Notes: a model not told the origin generated them from the sequence alone. DNA of 64,000 nucleotides from Blastomussa wellsi (GCA_947652115.1 OX393568.1:7123820-7187819); one strand, 5' to 3'. Positions 44,042 to 56,640 are shown, numbered from the stretch's first letter. A program made the numbers and translations.

Positions 44042-45000
44042 GTGGTGTTGGCCCCCTGTGACGTTTTTCAGTCATTTTACTGTATCTAAACATTCTATAA
44101 GCCGAACACCTCTTACTGAAGACAAACATCTGGGTTGGGTCCATGTGCGATGTTTTTCGGTCATTTTACTGTATCTAAACATTCTATAAGCCGAACACCT
44201 CTTACTGAAGACAAACATCTGGGTTGGGTCCATGTGCGATGTTTTTCGGTCATTTTACTGTATCTAAACATTCTATAAGCCGAACACCTCTTACTGAAGA
44301 CAAACATCTGGGTTGGGTCCATGTGCGATGTTTTTCAGTCATTTTACTGTATCTAAACATTCTATAAGCCGAACACCTCTTACTGAAGACAAACATCTGG
44401 GTTGGGTCCATGTGCGATGTCTTTCAGTCATTTTACTGTATCTAAACATTCTTTCAGCCGAACACCTCTTACTGAAGACAAACATCTGGGTTGGGTCCAT
44501 GTGCGATGTTTTTCGGTCATTTTACTGTATCTAAACATTCTTTCAGCCGAACACCTCTTACTGAAGACAAACATTTGGGTTGGGTCCATGTGCGATGTTT
44601 TTCGGTCATTTTACTGTATCTAAACATTCTACAAGCCGAACACCTCTTACTGAAGACAAACATCTGGGTTGGGTCCATGTGCGATGTTTTTCGGTCATTT
44701 TACTGTATCTAAACATTCTTTCAGCCGAACACCTCTTACTGAAGACAAACATCTGGGTTGGGTCCATGTGCGATGTCTTTCAGTCATTTTACTGTATCTA
44801 AACATTCTTTCAGCCGAACACCTCTTACTGAAGACAAACATCTGGGTTGGGTCCATGTGCGATGTTTTTCGGTCATTTTACTGTATCTAAACATTCTTTC
44901 AGCCGAACACCTCTTACTGAAGACAAACATCTGGGTTGGGTCCATGTGCGATGTCTTTCAGTCATTTTACTGTATCTAAACTTTCTGTAAGCCGAACACC
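44042..45000. repeat. Homogeneous 89-bp tandem array, about 11 units
   Basis: GGGTTGGGTCCATGTGCGATG recurs every 89 bp from about 44132 to 44933. Units differ at only a few sites (TTTTTCGG / CTTTCAG / TTTTTCAG, and CTATAAG / CTTTCAG / CTACAAG), and the variants alternate, suggesting recent amplification of multi-unit blocks. The stack of 73-codon ORFs is an artefact of the period. Confidence 0.95.
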
Positions 45001-45633
45001 TCAGTAAGACAGACAACTGGTGTTAGTCCCTGTGGGACGTTTTCCAGTCATTTCACTGTATCTAAACTCTATAAACCATACCGTTTTTCAGTCATTTCAC
45101 TGTATCTAAACTCTATAAACCATACCGTTTTCCAGTGATTTCACTGTATCTAAACTCTATAAACCATACCGTTTTCCAGTGATTTCACTGTATCTAAACT
45201 CTATAAACCATACCGTTTTTCAGTCATTTTACTGCATGTATCTAAACTCTCTATAAGATGTACAACTGGTGTTGGTCCCTGCGTGGTTTTTCAGTCATTT
45301 TACTGTATAAATTCTCCATAAGCCGGACACCTCTCTTACACGGACAACTGGTGTTGGTCCCTGCGCGGTTTTTCAGTCATTTTACTGTATAAATTCTCCA
45401 TAAGCCGGACACCTCTCTTACACGGACAACTGGTGTTGGTCCCTGCGCGCCGTTTCTCAGTCATTTTACTGTATCTAAACTATCTATAAGCTGGATACCT
45501 CTATACGACAGACAATTGGTATCGGTCCCTGTGCGACGTTTTTCGGTCATTTTACTGTATATTAAACCTCCATTAGACAGACAACTGGTGTTAGTCCCCG
45601 TGCGCCGTTTTTCATTTATTTCACTGTATCTAA

Positions 45634-46122
45634 GGCCCCATCCACAAGAATCCAGATATTTTCGAAAACGGAGATTTTTTCCTTCGTATTTGAAATAATC
45701 CTCGTCCACACGGACCGTATTGAAAATCGTATTTGCACGTCCACACGTATACAGTAGACTTCACATATTGAGCATGCGCAGGTTGCGAGTGCATGCGCCC
45801 TGTGATAAGCATAAGCCCGCGAAAATCAGAGTTTGTGGCCATCTTTTAATGACGGTTGATCGCCGCCATGTTTATGCAAATTTGTGGCCGAGTGCACTGG
45901 ACCCTAACTTTGACGTAATCGTATTCGAAAGCCTTCGTTTTTGACCGTCCACACGAATACGATAAATCTCCGTTTTTAAAAATTTACAGTCTGGAGAACG
46001 TTTTCAAAAACCTCCGTATTTGTGGCCGAAAACGCCGTTTACGTGTGGATCGTGGACGGGAGGTGCAAACGGAGAAAAAAATCTCCGTTTTCGAAAATAT
46101 CCGGATACGTGTGGACGGGGCC
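45634..46122. mobile_element. 489-bp MITE with TAA duplication
   Basis: GGCCCCATCCACAAGAATCC at the left and CCGGATACGTGTGGACGGGGCC at the right, flanked by TAA (45631-45633, 46123-46125). Joining the flanks restores the minisatellite motif CTGTATCTAAACTCT, which confirms both ends. PIF/Harbinger-type. Confidence 0.93.
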
Positions 46123-46539
46123 TAAACTCTCTATAAGCCGGATACCTCTATAAGAAAGACAATTGGTGTTAGTCCCTGTGGGACGTTTTTCGGTCATATT
46201 TACTGTACTCGCTGTATGCACAAAATAAGTTAGAAGAGATGGAAGATATCAAAGAGTTAGAAATACACGAGAAAGTAATAAACTGGTCAATGCTTATTTT
46301 AAGAGCATGGGGATTTTGACATTTTCTGAAAAAATTGGTCAAATTTCCCCCACCCCGGAACAACATAGTTGGTCAAAAGTATCAAAATCCCCCACCTCTC
46401 CACTATCCAAGATGGCTGCCATGTCAAAATTCCTACTCTGGGGACATCACGTACGATCAAAATCCCCACCCTGTGGACAAACCGAACAGTCAAAATTCCG
46501 TGGGTAGCCCGACCACCACTCCCCCCTCCGTCGGCTTAA

Positions 46540-47183
46540 GGTCATTCCCCTGAAATAGAACTGACAATAGATTTTCGTTTAAACTTTGCCCATTTGTTGT
46601 TCATCATAAGGGAATTTAAATTTTGTAATGAAAAAGAGGGGTTCCCATATTCGTTTAGGAGCAGGAGCACCTTGAAAATACCCCATAATTCGTTAAAATA
46701 TCAGCTTCAGAAATGTTTTCATTTGACTAGCTCATGCCACGTCTTATGGGAGAAGAAATAAATAGGGAGAAAGCAAAACAAGGGAAAAACTATAGATATA
46801 CTGTATCGCCTTCAAGGAGCAATTTAATATATGTTTCATTATAAAAGCACGCATTTCCAGTCGACCTTGATTCAACTTGTTACTAGTATGCAGTGATCTC
46901 GAGGCCACAATATCTGTTCAATAAGTTCACGTTTCCGTCGATTATTTATTTTTCTGCAATGGGAATTTGTTTATATTCCTGTTATAGGAAGAAAGTGATT
47001 GCTAGTCTCAGAAAAAGGGTAAAAAAATATAGGTCACCATACTCGTTTACGAGAAAACGACGATTTATCTAGTTAACAAGCAAAGCCGTAAATAAAACGC
47101 CGCAGTTTTCTTTAAGTGCGCGCGCTGATGACGCAATAAATCGTGCGCAGTAAGGATGCGCAATGCAATACAGGGGAATGACC
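46540..47183. mobile_element. TTAA-flanked element, 644 bp
   Basis: GGTCATTCCCCTG at 46540 and CAGGGGAATGACC ending 47183, with TTAA on both sides (46536-46539, 47184-47187). The target preference is that of piggyBac or Kolobok elements. No transposase. Confidence 0.85.
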
Positions 47184-47289
47184 TTAACATTGATAAGTGC
47201 ATTAATGCTGTGGAATTTTGACTAAAGACGAATCCTAAAAGCGGAGCCGTATTTTTGCTGGTTCTTAATAATTTCTCTGAAATAAATAA

Positions 47290-47860
47290 TAATTAAAAAC
47301 GTCAACTCGAATTGCAGAATTTCCGCTAAGAATGACCATAAAACGTTAAAAAATGCTGCCAGAAAAAAAAAAAAAAAAAATAGGACCTGAGCCCGCGACC
47401 AATGAAGAAAACTAATGCCTAGTCAGTGGTCAACTTCAAGAAAACACGTTACCTAATAGTAGTAGTAAAACTTTATTTAAACACGGAGAATTATCAGTTA
47501 AGCTAAAAGTTAAAAACTAAAACTCATTACAACTGTTTGATGAGTTCTAACCTGAGCCCGCAATGTGATACTGGTCAGCGGATACCTCGATTTGACAGCT
47601 GTCAATTGATCATAATATGGATGCCCTATAACAAAGATGTAGGCTGATAAGGCTGACAAGGTGTTACAAGGCATGGCTATTTATGGCCGCCATGTTGCGC
47701 GACTCCGTCGTCGTAAGTACGCGCCCACGAGCAACACCGCTAGCCATGATAACCATGAGAAAATCAACTCATGGGTTTCGTTTTCTTCCTCATATGAGTA
47801 TGGGGCTCCGCTTGGCGGTCCTTTGGGCCGCCGGAGCTCCGCTATGAACAACTAACTAAC
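47290..47860. repeat. Dispersed repeat, paired with 57360-57760
   Basis: Shared order: AGAAATTCTGCTAAG-like block, GGACCTGAG.CC, TGGTCAGTG, a GATAAAGTTG/TGATCATAATATGGATG block, then GCCATTAGCC/GCTAGCCAT...AACCA.GA and TTTCT.C. The copy here is interrupted by a short LINE 3' tail in reverse (about 47458-47548, beginning AGTAGTAGTAAAACTTTATT). An A-run lies at about 47365-47382. Confidence 0.55.
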
Positions 47861-48021
47861 ATTAATTTACGCTAAAAGTTTCACGGCAAGCTGCGCAATC
47901 CTTATTTTGGTGCGCACTAATCAGTACTTGTTACTCTTGGAAATAGCCTGTCTTTTAGTCGGGGAATGTTGCAAAGTAACAATTCATAGCTTATCTTCAT
48001 GGTGTATATTTGTAGTATTTT

Positions 48022-48292
48022 TAGAGCGAGTTTCACTTGAGTGTCTCAAAATGAAAACAAAAGTAATTACTTTGCCTATTCACAAATAACGCGGACAATA
48101 CTGTGAACCAATCAAAACTCGAAGTAATTACACATAGCGACACAAAGCGCGGGAAAACGTGCACGCGCGTGTCACGATTGGCTGATTGGTTGAGAAAGTG
48201 GCGCGAGATTTTTAAATATCTCACTGAGCAAAGTAATGCAAGACCAAAGCAAACTCAGAATTACTTTCGACGCTAAGGTGAAAACCGCTCTA
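48022..48292. mobile_element. 271-bp TIR element
   Basis: TAGAGCGAGTTTCACTTGAGTG and the complement of GTGAAAACCGCTCTA at the right end match imperfectly, followed inward by AAAGTAATTACTTT / AATTACTTT motifs. Just to the right (48321-48329) CATATAAAG could serve as a TATA box, but only a 26-codon ORF follows. Confidence 0.6.
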
Positions 48293-48429
48293 ATAAACAA
48301 TCACACCTTTCGGCGGCATATAAAGCGAGTTTGGTCGTGCTCGAGCCGTCAATTGTTCATATCATAGCCATGGCGAGACAAATTAGACTGACGTGCCCCC
48401 AAAGCAGGTTACTGAGGTCCACTAAAAAA

Positions 48430-50400
48430 CTTAAGGGGATTCCTCAGTAGTGCATTGCGCATCTTTACTACGCAGCATTTTACGCACGATTAGCGCGCGC
48501 AGCGGCCACATGAAACAATGTGGCGGCTTTTTCTTTTTCGTCGGACAAGAGAACTTTGTTAGGGGCTTTCTCTTGAGTTATTCGTCCTTTTTTTCTTTGA
48601 TGTTGATCTCTGGTGAGAATTGGGTGGGACTGGCCAATCTTGAATGGATGTAACCATTTCAGACCTGGGGGAGGAAGGCTTTTGAGGTCCGCGCCAACTT
48701 TAAAGCTTTATAATTTCAAAACTATTTAAGCCATGCTTGACACCTGAGTTTTAAATCTATTCATACTTTGCCCGAATGATCTTAAGCACTTTTCTGCAAT
48801 CCTGCATCGTTTTACAAGCACTACACTAGTGAGAAACTCTTTCGAGCCTCCTTAAATATTCCCGCGTGCCTCCATTTTGGATTTGACGACGTGTTGTGGT
48901 TGCCCCATCGTTTTACACAAAAGAAACTCACAAAAGATGATCTGCTTCATAACAATAGCGGCAACCACAAAATGTCGTCATATCCAAAATGGCGGCGCGC
49001 GGGAAATTTAAAAGCGATAATCTTTTCCATTTTTTGTTGCTATTAAATCTTATTTATCCTTTGTCCGGTAAAATTTGAAAATTAGGCATTATTACAAACA
49101 ATTTAAAGCCAAGTTTTGCAAACCCAGAAAAATACACGAGCTTGAATTTTTAGACCCCCCAAAATACCTGGCATCAAAATTTCCTACCCAAAAAATAGAA
49201 ATTTCGCTCGGAGATTTGTATGTCTCCAATCTACGCCATTTTAAAGCATTAAAGTAGTCTGCATGAGAAGAAAAATGCTGCTTACCTTTTTGAAATTCTT
49301 TTCTTGTTACAGAGATATTCAAGTTTAGACTCGACCAAATTTTAATCAAATATGCGATTAACAATTATGTTACCATGGCAATATGCTGGGTCCCAAGGAT
49401 GTTTCGTTAACAGAACCGGAAATTAAATCGTGATTACAAACATTCATTTATGATTAGTTAAAGATTAAGGACATTGATTGACATTTTGAGATTACTAGAT
49501 TTTATGCATGCTGTTTATTACACGTTGTCGGGATTCATTCAGAAGTATTTTTGCTAACCGGTATTGCTCACCTGTATAAGAGAGATTCAAGCTAACCAGT
49601 CTGAGGCTAACCTGTTCTAAGCTACGACCCGCCACAGAAGTGAGTAAAGCATGATAAGAGTTTCTATTTTTCAGTGAAATCGTTGTTCTAGATTGTAAGC
49701 TAGTTACGCAACCATGAATTGTATTGCTCTGTTTCAGATCGAATAGTATAATTGCTTCAATTGCTACAAATGTGGAAACCAATAAATATCAAGCGATTGA
49801 TTATACGATATGTGGTGGTCGTTGGAAAACGCCGTGTATGATTACGTAAAACACAGACCTCCCCAATATTAAAGGCTATTCTGGCCATTTTTGGCCGTCG
49901 ATTTTGATATTTCTCATTGATTCCAGATCTACATGATTTCACAAGCATATTTATGTTAAAGGTAGGTCATTTCGCCTGGTTTAATTTTTCTGGGCTAAAA
50001 ATCACTCAAATACTTAAAACAGATTCGAGGGGTCTGGAAAAGAGTGTGTTGCCATGGAAACAAGATTTAGTTATAACCATAGGTGTGTCGCCTGAAGAAC
50101 TATTACTGTGCCAAGTTTCAACTGTCTCTGTAAAAACCGGACCGAGATAGCCTTATTTTTTTACTTGAAAAAAATTGAATTGAGTAGATGACATCATCAG
50201 TCCCCTAATTTGCATATTTTACCAATTTTTTAAACTTGGATATCTCGGGAACTACTACAGATATTTGAAAACGGAAAACGAATCCTTGTATTTTGGCGTG
50301 TTAGTTTAATAATGGTAATAGGACTGACTGAAATCAGACGACTGTGAAGTGGGAGTCCGATTTGTTAATCACAAGTATGATTACAGACAGAATTGGACGA
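48430..50400. other. No recognised gene
   Basis: AT-rich intergenic sequence. It contains the 48920-49105 dispersed repeat and several short ORFs under 95 codons without recognisable motifs. Confidence 0.4.
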
Positions 50401-50424
50401 CACAATGTCCTGTTATCAATTAAT

Positions 50425-50771
50425 CATAACCATTACAATTTTCGAAAAACAAAAAGTTTTCCTTGTAAAAAGCTTTTAATAGCAATTCTTAAAATATGAT
50501 AATTACAATTTCCGAAAAATATACAGAGAATAGCTTGAGTCATTTTGGAAACGCCCCAGCTGTGATGGGAAACTTGTTGTTGCTATAGTGATTGTAATCA
50601 ATGTGGTGATTGGTGGATTTAGCTGACAGGAATTAAATGATTGGCTTATGCAACTGTCCGAGTACAGGTGTCCGATTACAGCCAACTGTCCGATTACAAC
50701 TTTGCAGATTAATTAACGCAAAATACAGCAGTTTATGTACCAATCAGTTGTGAGGAAATTGTAATGGTTAT
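50425..50771. repeat. Possible TIR element with 16-bp ends
   Basis: ATAACCATTACAATTT at 50425 and AAATTGTAATGGTTAT ending 50771 are exact complements. GTCCGATTACA repeats lie inside. Flanks are TA-rich, so the target duplication is not resolved. Confidence 0.55.
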
Positions 50772-51491
50772 AAGGTTATTAATTAAACAACCTTCTGACA
50801 CACAATTTTGAAACATTTAATAACTAAATTTTGCCTTTTTACAGAAATTATTTCTTGTAGTAAAATCTTTTAAGTCAAGGAGAACAATCTTAATTATTTA
50901 CACAGCATGAACATTTAGGTTTAGTCCTTGACTACAGCTTAAACTTAATCAATTCTTTAAATCTATACGTTGGAACTATAAAAATAAATCAACAGGATTT
51001 TAGTTACATTTTTCTACTTAATATGCCTTATTTACATTCTGTTAATAAACTGAGGCGCATGTCGTGTTAGTGCTTCACATAATTTATTAATAAAATGATA
51101 ACTACAGACTATTTATCCAACGACTCCAAACTTGCAGTTGTCTATTTAGTTACAATGATCTTGTTTCATAAAACCATCAGAGAGCACATGCATTTCACTG
51201 GGTTTTTTAGCCACTCTTTAACTGTTTATTTTCATAGTTTTTTTTTGTCTTGACTTTCATACAGTCAAACCTCGAGTCAATGTGTTTAAAACATTTTTTA
51301 TCGCATTACTGTAAAATTTTGTAAGGATTGCATCCATTTTAGTGTGGGCTTAAATGAAGAATTAGTCCTACACACTCCTTATTGGGTGCAAGCTGGACAA
51401 GACAAATTCTGGTGAATGCAAGTATGACCTTTTAAAGTAATGAAAGTTGATGTGGATCCATTGATTGTTGTACAAGTTGATTCTAACCTTC

Positions 51492-51937
51492 AAAGGGACA
51501 GTTTCACGGTTTGGCAAATGTGCAAGCTATAGAGTCGACAATCGCAAGCATGCAAATTACGTTTGCGGGAAAATTGCCTTTGAAAATTTCGCTCCCATTT
51601 GCGAAAACGTGGCAATAGATTTGTTATTTCATATTTGAATTTCTTTTGTTTGTTCCAATTCTGAAGCTCTAAGTACCTTGTTCACTTAATCAGTATCGCA
51701 GAAATCCCGGAAAACTCGAGTTCAAAAAAGTTTATGCACTTATGTATGTATGTACAGGCTACCATGAGTACATCCTGAAAGGATGGTGCAAATAATGGAA
51801 TAAAGTGTGAAACTCAGTGTTGAACATCGGATTTATTCTGAACACAGGTACAAGTTCACAACTCAAAACCGATTGGTTCATAGACAATAGAGTTGATTAC
51901 GCTTGCACATGCGCCAAACCGTGAAACTGTCCCTTTA
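51492..51937. mobile_element. 446-bp TIR element
   Basis: AAAGGGACAGTTTCACGGTTTGG at 51492 and CCAAACCGTGAAACTGTCCCTTT ending 51937 are exact complements; similarity continues with TGTGCAAGC / GCTTGCACA. Non-coding. Target duplication unclear. Confidence 0.85.
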
Positions 51938-52256
51938 AAACCTGAATAAAATTCTATTGTGTGGTCATTCAAATGAAAGTCATTGGCCAGAACTCACAAG
52001 ATTGTTTGTTATGAATATTATAACATAGCTTGTAAAATTCATTAATAATTCATAAGGAGTAGATCCAATGCAAAGGTACTATTTAGGTCACATGAATGCT
52101 CTGTAAACCCCAATACAAATCAAGAGTAGAATTAACTTTTGATACAAACTCCTGCTCAGCTGATTAGTATTTATTAACTTTTGATACAGATCTTTACTGA
52201 TTAAAATGCAAAGCACAATGGAATCGAATAACAATACTTTGCATTCAATTTATTGT

Positions 52257-52275
<19 letters not shown>

Positions 52276-52289
<14 letters not shown>

Positions 52290-52341
52290 TCGATCTGTAT
52301 GGGCTTTACAATTGCTCGCCTATCGGCTCGCAATTGTAAAT

Positions 52342-52370
<29 letters not shown>
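52276..52370. repeat. 95-bp near-palindrome
   Basis: TAAAATAT...GATCTGTATGGGC.TTTACAATTG is mirrored by CAATTGTAAATGCCCATACAGATC...ATATTTTA, with a 16-base centre CTCGCCTATCGGCTCG that is itself partly palindromic. Confidence 0.85.
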
Positions 52371-52378
<8 letters not shown>

Positions 52379-52842
52379 ATAAAATAACATAACATAACAA
52401 ACGGAGGGGTAAGGGCATAACATAACAAACATAGGCGTATGGCCACCTTTGGACTTGGGGTGGGAGTGGAAAGCCTGTAGTAACCCCCCTGCCTGAAAAA
52501 ATTACTCAGTTTTCAATTGTGTTAGAATTAAACCGGTATACAACCACCCAAAAATTGCTACTACTGTTACCCGAATCCTGAGCATTTTGCCCGAAAAATG
52601 TCAACAATTTTCGAAACTGGGGGGCTGCAGCCATCCCCCCCTTTCCAGGCTCATTCTGTATGTCTAACACAACACAACGGAAGTGCCCTGTCAGTAGTAA
52701 CTTACAAATTGATGTAAAATTTATTAGCATCTCCATCCCAGTGAAAACATTAAATGTAACTTTCAAAAATTTTATCATTCATCCATGCATGCCAATCATT
52801 AAATTGTAATCCATTTCTATCACTCTTTCTTTCATATGGCTT

Positions 52843-52988
52843 TATACACCTTATTCCAAAATGGCTACCATCTTAATATTCTTTTGTTCTTTTGTTTAAA
52901 AGTCAAAAGAATATTTTATCTCGAACGAGGCAACAAGGGCCAATTTGTATGTGCATGTATCAGCGGCCATTTTGGAATAAGGTGTATA
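52843..52988. mobile_element. 146-bp MITE with 23-bp perfect TIRs
   Basis: TATACACCTTATTCCAAAAT (continuing GGC) and its exact complement. An inner ATATTCTTTTG / CAAAAGAATAT pair makes the centre fold too. Non-coding. Confidence 0.9.
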
Positions 52989-53982
52989 CCATTCACACAC
53001 ATTTACAACAGGATTTACAACACCCCCAGACAAACAGTCACTTAAGCTCTTTTTGGAATTACTCAGTAACAGGCAGTTCATTAGCTTTTCATGTTTATTA
53101 TTATAATTATTAGTATTATCATTCAGTAAAAAGTAAAAATGTTTCACAAATAATTTCACAAGTTAAAACTGGTATGACTCCCTACTGGACAGAAATATCA
53201 CGACATCCTGAGAGTCAAATGAAGCACTTCAATTTACTAATGAATGGTGTTAAACTAAATCCATCACATTAAATATCACATCCAGTCAATCACAGAAAAC
53301 AAAGACCAAACTACAAGTCAATCACACACTGAGAAAATGAACAGCATACTATATTAATTTTTGGATATTAACGCTCCAGATATTTGCAAAAAATTGTTAA
53401 TTTACATCCATTTTCCCTGCTTAGAATGTATAAATAATTGTTAAAAATCAATATTTTTTTACAAAATTTTGAGTCCCTCAGGTTGTCCTCAGAGGTATAT
53501 ATCAATACATCTTTTACACTGAATACACAGCGGTGTTAATATGTTCAACCTCTCCCTGTACTTATGATATCCTCTTATCACAAAATGTGATTTTCAATGT
53601 ACCACTCATGTTTGATGAAGAAAAACTGACTTTTCAGTGACATAATTTCCTTCCTTTTCACCTTCATTTACTGTTCACATAACTTAACTTAAAATATGGT
53701 GATAAACACAACAATCAATTTTTGTAATAACATATGTGAAAAATAGTTATTATAAACCAAGGACCAAGTGAAAACCCTCAGCTAACACAGAAACATTTGA
53801 AGAGAATGTTCAGGGTGTGACAAAAAGGCTGTCCGCATGAAGTGGACATGAGTGAAACATTGTTGGTTGTTGTTATTGTTTCCTTACAAAACGCTTCAAA
53901 CATTTGTGTTTAACAAACAGTTGTGAGAGAAACTGAAACACTAGAAATATTTTCTTACAATAAAGTAAAATGTAAAACTTAA

Positions 53983-54586
53983 GGACGTTCGCGCAAAAAT
54001 TTTCTACCATTGATCTTTTTTCTGAAACTCTCACCACTGTAACATAATGAGTGACTGATGTCAGAAATACAAAAAAAATTGGGGGTCACCAACTTCGTTT
54101 TGGAGATAACATGCCCAGAAGAACAGCCTAAATCTGAAAACTCATGCTTCGTTAGTCGATATGGCTACAGTGTCTATAAGCACAAAAATATTGCAAATAA
54201 ATCTTTGAAATGAACGTATCTCCGTCAAATGTTGTTTAAATGGACCCATAAAGTGAATTTATTCAATTGGTGTGGTTCCTTAAAGCAAAAAATTTGCATT
54301 TAGTGACCACATTTCCACTCGCCTAACAGCCGCAAGATTGCAGGATTCGATGTCCTGTGAACAGAAAACTTCAAAATTTTTGACAATCTGCCGAGAATTG
54401 TAAATAAAATAAGTTCATGGAAAAAAAGTAGGGGTCACCGACCATTTAAGAGAGTAAACTACCAGCAAAGCTACAAAACGGCTTCTGACCCTTTGTTTTT
54501 CCTCAACGCGCGTGTTCAATGGATGATGTGGCATGACGAATTCCGTGCACAATAATGATGCGCACAAACAATTAGCGCAAACGTCC
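53983..54586. mobile_element. 604-bp TTAA-flanked element
   Basis: GGACGTTCGCGC at the left and GCGCAAACGTCC at the right, each bounded by TTAA (53979-53982, 54587-54590). It interrupts the 53812-54720 dispersed repeat. The paralogous copy near 20.7 kb is uninterrupted at the same place (TTTAAGCAGCC), giving an empty site that confirms the insertion. piggyBac/Kolobok-like target. Confidence 0.9.
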
Positions 54587-54785
54587 TTAAGCGACTAAAC
54601 TCAACTAAAATGATAATAAAATTACTTTTTGGGGTAGCTCCTTAAAGTTTTGAGCTAGTAAGATGAAGTTACACCTCCTAAAGGGCAAGCTGAGTTTCAG
54701 AATTTCTTCTCACCCTGCAATGCACCATTAAACATCACTCTAGCTGACGTCCTAGTATGGGAATCTGTCTGAGGATATTATAGTA

Positions 54786-54947
54786 CAGGGGCAGATCCAG
54801 GATTTTTCTTAGGAGGGGGTGCACCACTAAGGAAGGACATAACTGACGGGTGACAAGCAGAGTATTAGTTGTATTGGAAAGTTGCAGGTCATCTCAGGTG
54901 GGTGGGGGGGGGGCACCCCCTGCACCCTCCCCCTAGATCTGCCCCCG
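54786..54947. mobile_element. MITE, second copy of the 22870 family
   Basis: CAGGGGCAGATCCAGG ... CTAGATCTGCCCCCG, flanked by TAGTA and AAGTA (5 bp, one mismatch). Its interior is inverted relative to the copy at 22870-23032, with the same GGTGCACC and GGTCATCTCAGG blocks. Confidence 0.85.
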
Positions 54948-54959
54948 AAGTAGATCACT

Positions 54960-56640
54960 AGCTACATATTGACAATAATAACAACTAATATATTTCACAC
55001 AAATACACAGACAGAGAGGTGAATATAATACATTTGCATTCCATTCAGGTCAGTCACTTTTCTAGCATACATGTACAACATCTACTTTGTACCTTTATCC
55101 CTGTTGAATTTAAACAAAGAAACCATTTTGTAATGCAATATCTGAGATAACCCTTGTGTGCTCACTGATCGATATAGCCTGTCATGCAACATAATACAAA
55201 TTTTGGAAAACTTGAAAAATTGTCTGTCTTTTCTAAAAACAGAAACCTGCAAGTTGCAAAACACCAGCAAAACTTAGGATGTTGGCTTCAAGTGGAATGT
55301 GATGTCAAACACAAGCAATTTTGCACCAATTTTCCACCTAATTCACCAGTACATTTTCCATGTTAAAATGAATTGACTAAAATTTTCCATGGTATTCACT
55401 CTTGTAATTCTGTAATTGGTTTGTTGCTGTTGTGGTATTCCTGCCTAATTGAGCACTTCTTACTTGTTTATATTTACTATCTTTCTTAAATTTTACTAAT
55501 AGGCAAAGCTAATAAAATAAAAATAAAATAGAGCATGGAAATGATGCCGTAAAACGTCCAAAACACAGTGGTTGGTGGCTACTCGCTTGTGGTTCCACCT
55601 GACTTATTTCTCCAAGGATACCATGCTAAGTTACTTGGTTTCTTAAGTGCTGTAATGTTGAGTCAACAGCGATCTACAGAATTAGCAATTACAGTGTGAC
55701 GCACCTGACTGTAGCCACAACAAACATTTTTTGCAAGTCATAAAATGGAAAATTTAAATGTTACTTTTGGATGAAAAGAGCTGGAAGATGCAGACCCATG
55801 AAACAAATTGGTGGTCCTAACCTCCGATCAGGCGTTCTATTTTCCTTGCAGCTAAAAATAAGCACGCCGGATCGCAGGTTATGGTGGCCCCTGATTGGCT
55901 AATGTGTAAGAAAGTTTGTTGTCCTTGGGCAAGTGCAAAATTAAACCAAACACATACAGTTAATTTTCTTCTTTAGCTTTCGACTTATATTACTTAACAG
56001 AACAGCCCAACCCTCAGTAGAGGTATAGCGAAGATATTGACGAAAAATACATCAAATGCCAACTAAAGGAAAGCTTTTTGATGAACATTTTAAACAGATT
56101 ACGTTATTTCTAGAAGAAAATACAACACAGCTTGTTACACATACTTCTTTGAAAGTAGATTTCATGTAAGTTGTACACAATACATTGCACAATCTGTTTT
56201 CCAATTGTATAATCTTTATGGCTCGAATATTAAAACAAAACAACAGACATGGTAATTTTGCAACCTAAAAATTATTCACAAAATATTCATTTTATCCTAC
56301 ACATGAAGCAGACTAAAATGGCTTGCAACAGCACGTTATTCAGTTTCGTCAGGCATTTGCTTCCAATTTAGCATCACAAATGTCTCATACCTCTTATTTC
56401 CTCTAATAATGACAATTTTTACAATATTTCTAATAAAATCTACCAATTTCCATTTTGATTTTAAATATACATGGTTGGAAAACTTGAATATATGAAGAGG
56501 ACATATCTTTAAATTTATTTCTTTTTAACTAATGAATCTTTATATAATTCACTCAATTACCCTATATTTATATCAACATATAATAATTATATGTGTGCAT
56601 ATAAATTAATGTACATTACTGTAATGTGCCTGCCACTGCA
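54960..56640. other. No recognised gene; likely cyclase 3' flank
   Basis: AT-rich. Minus-strand AATAAA (plus TTTATT at about 56515-56520) could be the polyadenylation signal of the cyclase gene if its last exon is at 56644-56661. Nothing else recognised. Confidence 0.35.

Larger units (their letters stand above)
42826..46215. repeat. 3.4-kb minisatellite region, mosaic with inserted elements
   Basis: Units related to CAGTCATTTTACTGTATCTAAAC-TCTATAAGCCGGACACCTCT-GACAACTGGTGTTGGTCCCTGTGCGACG occur from about 42826 to 46215. They are broken by a truncated LINE (about 43175-43545), a hAT-like element (43634-44039), a TAA-flanked MITE (45634-46122) and probably another GC-rich insert (about 42898-43020). 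Outer units are diverged; the central block at 44042-45000 is almost homogeneous. Confidence 0.88.

Noticed and set aside
44313..44979. Six staggered 73-residue ORFs
   Set aside because: Exact products of the 89-bp tandem period.
44042..45000. Regular array that might be mistaken for a CRISPR locus
   Set aside because: No unique spacers between repeats, the whole 89-bp unit is repeated, and the genome is animal.
48321..48448. TATA-like CATATAAAG followed by a 26-codon ORF (MARQIRLTCPQSRLL...)
   Set aside because: Too short and no family match; the adjacent TIR element makes a chance motif likely.
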